Below are positions 1 to 5,472 of a DNA stretch of 5,472 bases, one piece after another. This DNA is from an uncultured Pseudomonadota bacterium (GTDB lineage: Bacteria; Myxococcota_A; UBA9042; CAIXZC01). The notes beneath the pieces were generated by a model that was not told the DNA's origin, made no database searches, and worked only from the letters and a program-made list of their open reading frames with translations. The stretch is taken from NCBI GenBank assembly GCA_937884235.1, contig CALGBT010000140.1, positions 1 through 5,472 on the forward strand, in the 5' to 3' direction. Position 1 is the stretch's first letter, and each line of letters opens with the position of its first letter. A program made the position numbers and the translations under genes.

Positions 1-2118
1 CAAGCCCACCAACTGTACCGCGGAATGTTCCTCTCCGACGATGGACGTGCCTCCGCCATCCTCTTCCGCTTTGACATGGCGTACAACCATCCAACTTCGA
101 GGCGGGAGTTCCTCACCGGGTTGGCCGAGATCATGGAGAAAGAGCGTCAACGTCTGGGCGAAACCACTACCGTCGAGACCTTCGGCATTCCTGTGGTCAC
201 GGAGGAGTACGCTCGGCTTTCGGTGCAAGACATCGTCAAGACTGCACCGCTGTCCATGCTTATCATGACCCTCTTCCTCTTTCTGCTCTTCCGTTCAGCC
301 ACGGCCACTTTCCTCCCCCAGATAATCGTGATGGTGGCGGTGGTTTGCTCGGTGGGGTTCATGCAGTGGACCGACGAACCCCTCAACATCATCAGCCACA
401 TTGTTCCAGTAGTTGTGCTGGTGGTTGGCGTCGCCGACGCCGTCCACATTCTCTCGAGATACAATGAGGAACGGGCCGCGGGCAAAACTGTGGAACAGTC
501 GGTGCGGCGCACCGTGGTCATGCTCTCCAAAGCGTGCTTTCTCACCAGCGCCACCACGGCCATCGGTTTTGCCTCTCTGACCACCGCCACCATTGCCACC
601 ATCGCCTCCTTCGGACTTTACACGGCCATCGCCGTGATGTTCACGTTTGTCGTCAACATGACACTGTTGCCCGTGGCCCTCAGCATGGTGAAGCCCAAGC
701 TACGCGAGGTGCGCGAGGACACTTTCCTGACCCGCATTCTGGATGGTGGAGCCCGTTTTTCGGTAGCCCATGCCAAGGCCATTTTCTGCGCCGGCACCGC
801 AGTCACGATACTCGCGGTGGTCTTCGTCATTTTTAACCTCAGCATCAACAATCACTTGCTGGAAGAGGTCCCCGACTCCAATCCCGTCTCCCGGGCAACT
901 CAAGCCATGGAGACCCATATGTCCCCAGTCATCCCCCACGAATTGCTGGTGCGGGGCAAGGTTTACGACAACGCCCAGTGCGAGAGCACAGCCGATTGCC
1001 TGACAGTGGAGTCCTCCAGCCCCGAGAACCTCGTCTGCGTCACTTCGGCCCGAACCCAACGCGCCCTGGCCCCCATCAGAGAGGGCTTTGCTGCCCTCGT
1101 TGAGCCCGGGGAATTGCTGCCTATAGATACCATCGTCGACACCATTGACAGACATCGCTCTCGCCTGGGCGTTTGCGTTGAATCGGTCAAGGACCCGGAG
1201 TTACTGCGGGCCATGGACATGTTGCGGTCCGATGTCATGAATGATGAAGCGGCCGCCGCGCATGTGGGCCGAATCGAGTCCTTCGCCAGCCTCGTCAAGC
1301 AGCTCCATCAGGCGCTCCGCCGCGGTGCCCCTGAGGCCTTCTCCATTCCTGAAACTCGGGCCGCGGTATCGCAACTTCTGCTGCCGGTAGAGAGTGGCAA
1401 TCAAGGCATGCTGGATCGCTACACAACCCTGGACTACGACGCCGCCCGGCTGACCCTATTCCTGCGCGACCACGGCAGTTCCGGGTGGCAGACGGTGCGG
1501 ACTCGACTCGAACAGTCCATCGCCCAGAACCTCACCAGCAATGCCTCCCTCGGCCCCCGGTTTGATGTCACCATCACGGGTACCATGACCTTTGTGGAGA
1601 AGGCGCTGTCGTTCATCGTCCATGACATGCTTCTCTCTGTCTCTACGGCGTTCATCTTCATCTTCTTGCTCATGGTTCTGCTCTTCCGCTCCTTCCGTAT
1701 TGGCATGCTCTCGATTCTGCCCAATATCTTTCCGCTGGTGGCGACCCTGACGCTGATGGCCGCACTGGGCATCGAAATGCGCACTGCCACCATCATCATC
1801 TTCTCCATTTCGCTGGGGATTGCCGTCAATGACACGATCCACTTCATCGCCCGCTACAAAGAGGAATTGGAGGCGGGCGTTGAGCAGCACGACGCAATCT
1901 ACGCGGCCATGCGCTCCTCGGGACGCGCCATGGTTGTCACGACGATGATTCTGGCGGGCGGTTTCCTCGTAGACCTCATCAGTGAGTTCGTTGCTCTCAA
2001 GCAGTTTGGCTATTTGGCCAGCTTCACTCTGGTCATGGCGCTCCTGGGGGACCTGCTGGTGCTCCCTGCCTGCCTGGTACTCTTCCATCGCCAACCACCA
2101 CGGAGCGGGCAGGCATGA
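1..2118 (+). CDS. RND/MMPL-family exporter, C-terminal part (5' end outside window)
   Basis: Inner-membrane RND-superfamily exporter of the two-repeat MMPL/COG1033 type, expected to move lipids or other hydrophobic compounds using the proton gradient. The frame is open to base 1, so the ATG at base 25 is probably internal; TM1 and most of the first periplasmic porter domain are missing. Counting from that Met, hydrophobic segments lie near 74-90, 98-115, 123-143, 168-188 and 195-220 (TM2-6), 250-270 (TM7), and 534-554, 560-580, 587-607, 635-652 and 660-687 (TM8-12). Each repeat keeps the TM4-type motif: GVADAVHILSRYNEE (135-149, Asp138, His141) and GIAVNDTIHFIARYKEEL (598-615, Asp603, His606); the Asp residues are likely proton-relay sites. 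The second periplasmic loop (271-533) is long and holds four cysteines (319, 325, 338, 384). The stop overlaps the next start (ATGA). Substrate is unknown. Family is secure; function within it is not. Confidence 0.93.
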   Translation, partial: QAHQLYRGMFLSDDGRASAILFRFDMAYNHPTSRREFLTGLAEIMEKERQRLGETTTVETFGIPVVTEEYARLSVQDIVKTAPLSMLIMTLFLFLLFRSATATFLPQIIVMVAVVCSVGFMQWTDEPLNIISHIVPVVVLVVGVADAVHILSRYNEERAAGKTVEQSVRRTVVMLSKACFLTSATTAIGFASLTTATIATIASFGLYTAIAVMFTFVVNMTLLPVALSMVKPKLREVREDTFLTRILDGGARFSVAHAKAIFCAGTAVTILAVVFVIFNLSINNHLLEEVPDSNPVSRATQAMETHMSPVIPHELLVRGKVYDNAQCESTADCLTVESSSPENLVCVTSARTQRALAPIREGFAALVEPGELLPIDTIVDTIDRHRSRLGVCVESVKDPELLRAMDMLRSDVMNDEAAAAHVGRIESFASLVKQLHQALRRGAPEAFSIPETRAAVSQLLLPVESGNQGMLDRYTTLDYDAARLTLFLRDHGSSGWQTVRTRLEQSIAQNLTSNASLGPRFDVTITGTMTFVEKALSFIVHDMLLSVSTAFIFIFLLMVLLFRSFRIGMLSILPNIFPLVATLTLMAALGIEMRTATIIIFSISLGIAVNDTIHFIARYKEELEAGVEQHDAIYAAMRSSGRAMVVTTMILAGGFLVDLISEFVALKQFGYLASFTLVMALLGDLLVLPACLVLFHRQPPRSGQA
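2102..2105 (+). promoter_or_regulatory. Ribosome binding site of the UbiA-like gene
   Basis: GGAG lies 9 bases before the ATG at 2115, inside the last codons of the exporter gene. It supports this start over the internal Met codon at 2142. Together with the ATGA overlap it suggests translational coupling. Confidence 0.55.
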
Positions 2119-2999
2119 TTCTGGGAGTGGTCATTGAGGGGATGCGTCCGCGCCAGTGGGCCAAGAACGTCTTCGTGCTCGCACCGGTGCTCTTCGCCCT
2201 GAAACTCTCGGACATCCACTCCATACTTGGAGCCCTGGTAGCCGCGGCACTTTTCTGCATGGCTGCGGGAGCAGTTTACCTGGTCAACGACATTGTCGAC
2301 CGCGAGGCTGACAAGCATCATCCCGAAAAGTGCAATCGGCCGGTAGCATCTGGCCGATTGCCAGTTGCTGCGGCCTGGTTCGCCGCGGCATTGCTGGTCC
2401 TGAGCGCCGTGAGTCTGGCATGCTGGTGGCGGGCACAGCTGGCCGTCGTCATTGCCACCTTCTTCGCCATCAATCTCGCCTATTCTTTCAGGCTCAAGCG
2501 GGTGCCAGGTTTTGATGTGGTGCTCATCAGCTTCGGGTTCATCCTCAGGGTAGTCGGCGGCGCTTTGGCCATTGAGGTACCCATCTCCTGGTGGATCCTC
2601 ATTTGCACCTTCCTGCTCTCGCTCTACCTGGGCCTCGGCAAGAGACTTCATGAGCTGCTACTGCTGGGCGAGCGGGGCATCCAGGCGCGTGCTGCGCTCA
2701 AGGGCTACCGTCTCGGCCCCACCAGCCTTCTCTTCAGACTGACGGGGGGGGCCGCAGCCATGGTGTTCGCCCTCTACACCCTCTCTCCTCGGGCTGCCGA
2801 GAACTTCGGCACCCGGGGCCTGATTCTGACTGTACCCTTTGTCGTTGCTGGCCTCTGGCGTTTCGCTCGACTCACCCGGAACTCGGCCCGCGCGACCTCG
2901 CCCACCGAAGCCCTGCTCAGCGATTGGCCGGTTCTTCTTTCTGCTGCTTTGTGGGGGATTGCTGCCACTGCGATAATCTACTTGCCGAGGGCCCTATGA
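2115..2999 (+). CDS. UbiA-superfamily membrane transferase, decaprenyl-phosphate phosphoribosyltransferase-like
   Basis: A 294-residue integral membrane enzyme of the UbiA superfamily. It most resembles the subgroup that moves phosphoribose from PRPP onto polyprenyl phosphate (mycobacterial Rv3806c type), a step toward lipid-linked pentose donors for envelope glycans. Seen in the sequence: an N-terminal MRPRQWAKN motif (10-18); the first Asp-rich motif N58-D59-xx-D62-xxx-D66, expected to bind Mg and the pyrophosphate donor; HPEKCNRPVASG just after it (69-80); the second motif Y123-xxx-L127-K128 with Asp134; LGKR at 174-177; and a PTEALLSDWPVLL tail (263-275). About nine hydrophobic segments fit the usual nine-helix UbiA fold and length. 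It overlaps both neighbours by 4 bases (ATGA). No epimerase of the DprE1/DprE2 kind is visible in the window. Other UbiA activities (quinone, haem or lipid prenyl transfer) are less likely but not excluded by sequence alone. Confidence 0.88.
   Translation: MILGVVIEGMRPRQWAKNVFVLAPVLFALKLSDIHSILGALVAAALFCMAAGAVYLVNDIVDREADKHHPEKCNRPVASGRLPVAAAWFAAALLVLSAVSLACWWRAQLAVVIATFFAINLAYSFRLKRVPGFDVVLISFGFILRVVGGALAIEVPISWWILICTFLLSLYLGLGKRLHELLLLGERGIQARAALKGYRLGPTSLLFRLTGGAAAMVFALYTLSPRAAENFGTRGLILTVPFVVAGLWRFARLTRNSARATSPTEALLSDWPVLLSAALWGIAATAIIYLPRAL
2987..2991 (+). promoter_or_regulatory. Ribosome binding site of the lipoprotein gene
   Basis: GAGGG sits 4 bases before the ATG at 2996. It helps decide this start over the upstream in-frame ATG at 2924, which would bury the signal peptide and overlap the UbiA-like gene by 76 bases. 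Confidence 0.5.
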
Positions 3000-3373
3000 G
3001 ATACTCCTTGTTGCTACTTGCGGCGCTGGCCTGCTCCTGTTCGCAACCCAATGCCCGGCAAGATCTGCTCGCCTCCACTGCTCTCATCTTGAAGGAGGGT
3101 TTTGCCGCCGGCCCAGCCCCTCTTCGGTACAATCCCGTCGACTGTGAATGCCCCCCCTTTGAGGCTCGCACCGGCGAGCGCTGGGTACGCGTCATGCTGG
3201 CCCCCAGCGAGGACCCTGAATCGGCCGCGGCAGTGCTCCTCGACAAGGCTCGCTCAGACTGGGAGGATGGTCGGGTGGCAACCTATCGAGTTCCTCTGGA
3301 TCTGGACTCTTCCTCGGCTCGATTCTGTGGCAATGGGACCCCTTTCTTCGACGTGGAACTTCAAGAGGAGTAG
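2996..3373 (+). CDS. Small predicted lipoprotein of unknown function with a Cys-x-Cys motif
   Basis: A 125-residue protein that I do not recognise. The N-terminus MRYSLLLLAALAC has a short basic region (Arg2), a hydrophobic core and a lipobox-like ALAC with Cys13 as the probable lipidated residue; -3 is Ala rather than Leu, so the lipobox is slightly weak, and Cys15 follows closely. The mature part (about 112 residues) is mixed alpha/beta and acidic, with D49-C50-E51-C52-P-P-F-E, then a strand-like ERWVRVMLAP (61-70), a helix around 75-92, and a late Cys111 in RFCGNG. The three mature cysteines beyond the lipid site could make a disulfide or bind metal. The start at 2996 is chosen for its RBS, its ATGA overlap with the UbiA-like gene, and the signal peptide. 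Its place between a membrane enzyme and a secreted protease suggests an envelope accessory role, which is inference only. Confidence 0.75.
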   Translation: MRYSLLLLAALACSCSQPNARQDLLASTALILKEGFAAGPAPLRYNPVDCECPPFEARTGERWVRVMLAPSEDPESAAAVLLDKARSDWEDGRVATYRVPLDLDSSSARFCGNGTPFFDVELQEE

Positions 3374-3398
3374 CGTGTCCCTCCGCCTCACATGTACC

Positions 3399-3403
3399 GG
3401 GAG
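3399..3403 (+). promoter_or_regulatory. Ribosome binding site that fixes the archaemetzincin start
   Basis: GGGAG lies 6 bases before the ATG at 3410. The in-frame ATG at 3392 has no purine-rich site at usable distance (the nearest, GAGGAG at 3365-3370, is 21 bases away), so 3410 is the better start. Confidence 0.65.
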
Positions 3404-3409
3404 ATAGGC

Positions 3410-4090
3410 ATGACTCGACTAGCTCTGACCCTCGCTCTGCTGTTCCCTCTGCTGTTACTCTCCGCAGCCCCAGCCCGTGCTGAAGCCACCGACCGAGGAC
3501 CTCGCATCTGCCTGCAACCACTGGGCAAGTACGACCGCGCATTGCTCGGCAAGGCGGTCCTGGGAATCAAATACCTGTATGGCTATCGCGTCAGAGTTCT
3601 GCAACAGGTGAAGATGCCAGCTGAGGCCTTCTACAAGCCTCGACGGAGACACCGGGCCGACAAACTGCTGCGCTTCCTGGAAGAGACCGTCTCGGTCCGC
3701 GACGACTGCGACATTGCCATCGGCTTCACGAGCCAAGATATCTCCACGACCAAGGGCCAGACCCGCGATTGGGGGATCTTTGGCCTCGGTTCCGTGGGCG
3801 GCACCACTTGCGTGGTTTCCACCCACAGGTTGACGCGCAAGACCAACAACCGGCGCAAGATGGCGATTCGCACAGTTAAGGTCGTCAATCACGAACTGGG
3901 CCACGTGCTAGGACTCGGCCATTGCCCCAAGGAAGGCTGCCTCATGGCCGATGCCAAAGGCACCATTAAGACGGTGGACCAGGAATCGGGGCTGCTCTGC
4001 AAGTTATGTCAGGCGCAAATCACTATTGCCCATGGGAAACTGCCGGATCGTGAGGCGGTGGATTGGGACGCCCTGCTCAACGAGGAGTAG
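3410..4090 (+). CDS. amzA: Secreted archaemetzincin-type zinc metalloprotease
   Basis: A 226-residue zinc peptidase of the archaemetzincin (M54) family; amzA is the family symbol. The complete signature HExxHxxGxxHCx4CxMx17CxxC is present: His161, Glu162, His165 and His171 form the catalytic zinc site, Met179 is the Met-turn, and Cys172, Cys177, Cys197 and Cys200 form the second, structural zinc site known in this family. Upstream, a family-like core runs from QPLGKYDRALLGK (36-48) through the DIAIGFTSQDIS strand (101-112) to VVSTHRL (135-141). Unusually, residues 1-24 form a classical Sec signal peptide (MTR, then a leucine-rich core, ending PARA before Glu25), whereas family members are normally intracellular. 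Three further cysteines (34, 100, 134) are present. The start at 3410 is preferred over 3392 because of its RBS and because the longer form adds six residues before the signal. It is the last gene of the operon, 36 bases after the lipoprotein. Substrate is unknown. Confidence 0.93.
   Translation: MTRLALTLALLFPLLLLSAAPARAEATDRGPRICLQPLGKYDRALLGKAVLGIKYLYGYRVRVLQQVKMPAEAFYKPRRRHRADKLLRFLEETVSVRDDCDIAIGFTSQDISTTKGQTRDWGIFGLGSVGGTTCVVSTHRLTRKTNNRRKMAIRTVKVVNHELGHVLGLGHCPKEGCLMADAKGTIKTVDQESGLLCKLCQAQITIAHGKLPDREAVDWDALLNEE
3890..4009 (+). other. Zinc-binding signature region of the archaemetzincin
   Basis: This stretch codes residues 161-200, from the first catalytic His to the last zinc-ligand Cys. 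Spacing between every signature residue matches the family consensus exactly: 4 residues between Cys172 and Cys177, 1 between Cys177 and Met179, 17 between Met179 and Cys197, and 2 between Cys197 and Cys200. No ligand is missing, so an active enzyme is expected. Confidence 0.92.
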
Positions 4091-4094
4091 AGGG

Positions 4095-4604
4095 TCAGAC
4101 GAGCTTCTCGGCGATGACACCTTCCACCACTCGGGCCTGCTCTTCGAGGATCTTCACCGCATTGAGATGGATAACCCGCTCTGCGATCTTGCCAATCATA
4201 AAGACCTTGACCTTCAGTTCACCGCGCAGGATCTCGGTGCAACCACCACCCGGGCCAGGGACTATTTCAAGAGTGCCGTGGTTGATGAGGAGATCGGCGA
4301 TAGTGCGTCGCGCCGGCACATTCTTGAACTGGCCGCGATGGGAGGCATAGTCATAGGTCGACTCCTCCATCCATTCCATCCACTCCGGCTCGACCTTCTT
4401 GGGGCCAACGCTCTTGATCATGGGAACTGGCAGGTATCGCACCTTGCGCTCCAGGCGATTGCCGTTGCGCACCACGTGTATTGGCTCTATCTCCATGATG
4501 GTGCTCATTCTGTCCTGGAGAAAGCCGGACAACTCTTCGTGAAAGAGCACTCGCTCCAGTTCTTCCACTGGAACCGGGAAGACGTGCCTGAACTCGAAAT
4601 TCAT
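4095..4604 (-). CDS. SRPBCC/START-like protein, resembling DUF2505
   Basis: A 169-residue cytoplasmic protein with no signal peptide or membrane segment. The layout fits a START/SRPBCC ligand-binding fold: an opening strand FEFRHVFPVPVEELERVL (3-20, the common 'hydrophobic strand, P-V-E-E, helix' start), a central run of strands (about 36-60, 83-96, 110-117, 123-135) and a closing amphipathic helix (about 140-166). The GELKVKVFMIGKIAE segment (128-142) leading into that helix resembles DUF2505 proteins. Such folds bind lipids or other hydrophobic molecules, but no ligand can be named. Residues 74-81 form a small repeat, EWMEWMEE. The start has a strong AGGAAGG site. The gene is 29 bases downstream of lon on the same strand, so it is probably co-transcribed with it. 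Its stop is 4 bases from the archaemetzincin stop. Family assignment is by fold pattern and is moderate; a PRELI-like relation was also considered. Confidence 0.75.
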   Translation of the reverse strand: MNFEFRHVFPVPVEELERVLFHEELSGFLQDRMSTIMEIEPIHVVRNGNRLERKVRYLPVPMIKSVGPKKVEPEWMEWMEESTYDYASHRGQFKNVPARRTIADLLINHGTLEIVPGPGGGCTEILRGELKVKVFMIGKIAERVIHLNAVKILEEQARVVEGVIAEKLV

Positions 4605-4611
4605 GAATTAC

Positions 4612-4618
4612 CCTTCCT
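4612..4618 (-). promoter_or_regulatory. Ribosome binding site of the SRPBCC gene
   Basis: Read on the minus strand this is AGGAAGG, 7 bases before the ATG at 4604-4602. It lies in the 29-base gap after lon, which otherwise shows no promoter or terminator. Confidence 0.65.
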
Positions 4619-4633
4619 CTTCGCTAACGAGAG

Positions 4634-5472
4634 CTAGTGTGCCCGCGACGAACTTGGCCGCGCCGCACCGGCTCTACGAGTTGTACCGGCCGCGACCAAC
4701 GGCTTTTCAACCTTGAAGATGCTGTCCGGGTCATCCACCTTGAGGGCATTGCGCAGGACCTCATCGACGTGGGAAACGCAGACGATCTCCATGTTCTTGC
4801 GCACAACCTCAGGAACGTCCCGCAAATCCTTCTCATTCTTCTTGGGAATGATGACCTTCTTGATCCCGCCACGATGTGCCGCGATCAACTTCTCTTTGAC
4901 GCCACCAATGGGCAGCACCCTACCCTGCAAGCTGATCTCTCCGGTCATGGCCACATCGCCCCGCACCGGGATGCCCGTCAGTGCTGATACCATGGCCGTA
5001 GCCATGGTGATGCCGGCCGAAGGGCCGTCCTTGGGAATTGCCCCGTCCAACACGTGGACGTGGATATCCTTACGGGAGAAGAGCGTCTCGTCGACGTTGA
5101 GTGCCTCGGCTCGCGACCGCACATAAGTCAAGGCGGCGTGTCCGGATTCTTCCATCACCTGCTTGATCATCCCGGTAATGATGAGCTTGCCACTGGACTG
5201 GTCGGCGGAAGGCACCACCGTGGCCTCCACCGAGAGCAGGTCTCCGCCAACCGCCGTCACTGCCAGCCCGTTGACGGTACCGACGATGTCCTGCAAGTCG
5301 GCCTTGCCGTACGTGTATCGATGCGGACCCAGATACTTCTCGATTTTGGCCGGCGTAATTGCGAACCGAGCATTGGCTGGCATGCCCTTCTTGATGAACT
5401 CCCGAGCAATCTTGCGGCAGACGGAGGCAATCTCTCGCTCCAGACTCCGGACGCCTGCCTCCTTGGTGTAAT
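4634..5472 (-). CDS. lon: ATP-dependent protease Lon, C-terminal part (5' end outside window)
   Basis: The C-terminal part of the cytoplasmic AAA+ protease Lon, which degrades misfolded and regulatory proteins. The frame is open to the window edge, and the Met codon at 5383 is internal: before it the frame reads YTKEAGVRSLEREIASVCRK, the typical Lon sensor-2 helix at the end of the AAA+ module. The N-terminal domain and Walker motifs lie outside. Counting from the Met at 5383, the proteolytic domain spans about 25-215, with catalytic Ser122 in DGPSAGI (codon 5018-5020) and catalytic Lys163 in GGVKEKLIAAHRGG (codon 4895-4897); GEISLQGRVLPIGG and KKVIIPKKNEKDL are also typical. The domain ends near DEVLRNAL. 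A further ~35 residues form a tail rich in Ala, Arg and Ser that is not part of the conserved fold. The SRPBCC gene follows after 29 bases. Whether this is the only lon copy cannot be seen here. Confidence 0.97.
   Translation of the reverse strand, partial: YTKEAGVRSLEREIASVCRKIAREFIKKGMPANARFAITPAKIEKYLGPHRYTYGKADLQDIVGTVNGLAVTAVGGDLLSVEATVVPSADQSSGKLIITGMIKQVMEESGHAALTYVRSRAEALNVDETLFSRKDIHVHVLDGAIPKDGPSAGITMATAMVSALTGIPVRGDVAMTGEISLQGRVLPIGGVKEKLIAAHRGGIKKVIIPKKNEKDLRDVPEVVRKNMEIVCVSHVDEVLRNALKVDDPDSIFKVEKPLVAAGTTRRAGAARPSSSRAH

Noticed and set aside
1456..2094. Long minus-strand open frame (212 codons) opposite the exporter gene
   Set aside because: The product is rich in Glu, His, Arg and Gln with no domain, as expected opposite codons for hydrophobic helices; the plus strand codes a clear RND protein.
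2010..2651. Minus-strand open frame of 213 codons across the exporter/UbiA junction
   Set aside because: It runs antisense through two well-supported genes and its product has no recognisable fold.
2924..2995. In-frame upstream extension of the lipoprotein gene (ATG at 2924)
   Set aside because: It overlaps the UbiA-like gene by 76 bases and places 24 residues in front of a good lipoprotein signal; the ATG at 2996 has a ribosome site and an ATGA overlap.
3392..3409. Alternative archaemetzincin start at the ATG at 3392
   Set aside because: No ribosome binding site at usable distance, and the GGGAG site that serves 3410 lies inside this extension.
4100..4110. CGAG-CTT-CTCG inverted repeat at the convergent junction as a terminator
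   Set aside because: The stem is only 4 base pairs with no following T-run, and it lies in the coding end of the SRPBCC gene.
4365..4385. Short tandem repeat coding EWMEWMEE in the SRPBCC gene
   Set aside because: Only two copies of a 9-base unit within a coherent reading frame; likely chance or local duplication rather than a functional repeat.
4335..4500. PRELI-like similarity in the middle of the SRPBCC protein (WMEWMEESTYDY followed by FKNV)
   Set aside because: The resemblance to the PRELI 'E-x-S-x-x-D ... N' pattern is weak and unsupported elsewhere; DUF2505-like SRPBCC fits the ends of the protein better.
3951..4637. Plus-strand open frame of 228 codons spanning the convergent junction
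   Set aside because: It begins inside the archaemetzincin and runs antisense through the SRPBCC gene; the minus-strand protein has a coherent fold pattern and a strong ribosome site.
5163..5471. Plus-strand open frame opposite lon
   Set aside because: It is the complement of the highly conserved Lon proteolytic domain and has no coherent protein signature.

Overview
The window is GC-rich (about 60% by eye, not computed) and almost entirely coding. It holds six genes in two convergent blocks, with the outer gene of each block cut by a window edge. The mix suggests a Gram-negative, probably deltaproteobacterial-type organism such as Myxococcota or a relative: a two-repeat RND exporter, a lipoprotein, a Sec-exported metalloprotease, and a bacterial-type Lon next to an SRPBCC-fold protein. 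This assignment is an inference from gene content and style; there is no rRNA or marker gene to settle it.

Plus-strand block (bases 1-4090): (1) the C-terminal ~705 codons of an RND/MMPL-type exporter; (2) a UbiA-superfamily membrane enzyme most like decaprenyl-phosphate phosphoribosyltransferase; (3) a small unrecognised lipoprotein with a Cys-x-Cys motif; (4) a secreted archaemetzincin-type zinc protease with a complete family signature. Genes 1/2 and 2/3 overlap by ATGA (4 bases), and genes 3/4 are 36 bases apart, so the four look like one transcript whose promoter lies before the window. Three of the four products carry membrane or export signals and the fourth is an integral membrane enzyme, so the operon acts at the cell envelope. 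A reasonable but unproven reading is that the UbiA-like enzyme modifies a polyprenyl-phosphate lipid, the RND protein moves a lipid or hydrophobic product, and the lipoprotein and protease work outside the inner membrane.

Minus-strand block (bases 4095-5472): the C-terminal part of the ATP-dependent protease Lon, with its Ser/Lys dyad, followed 29 bases downstream by a small SRPBCC/START-like protein resembling DUF2505. The two blocks meet tail to tail with only 4 bases between stop codons and no visible terminator.

The most notable items are the archaemetzincin with a classical signal peptide, which places a cysteine-zinc protease in the envelope, and its tight linkage to an RND exporter and a phosphoribosyltransferase-like UbiA enzyme. 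No tRNA, rRNA, CRISPR, insertion sequence or stretch of more than 300 bases without a gene was seen.
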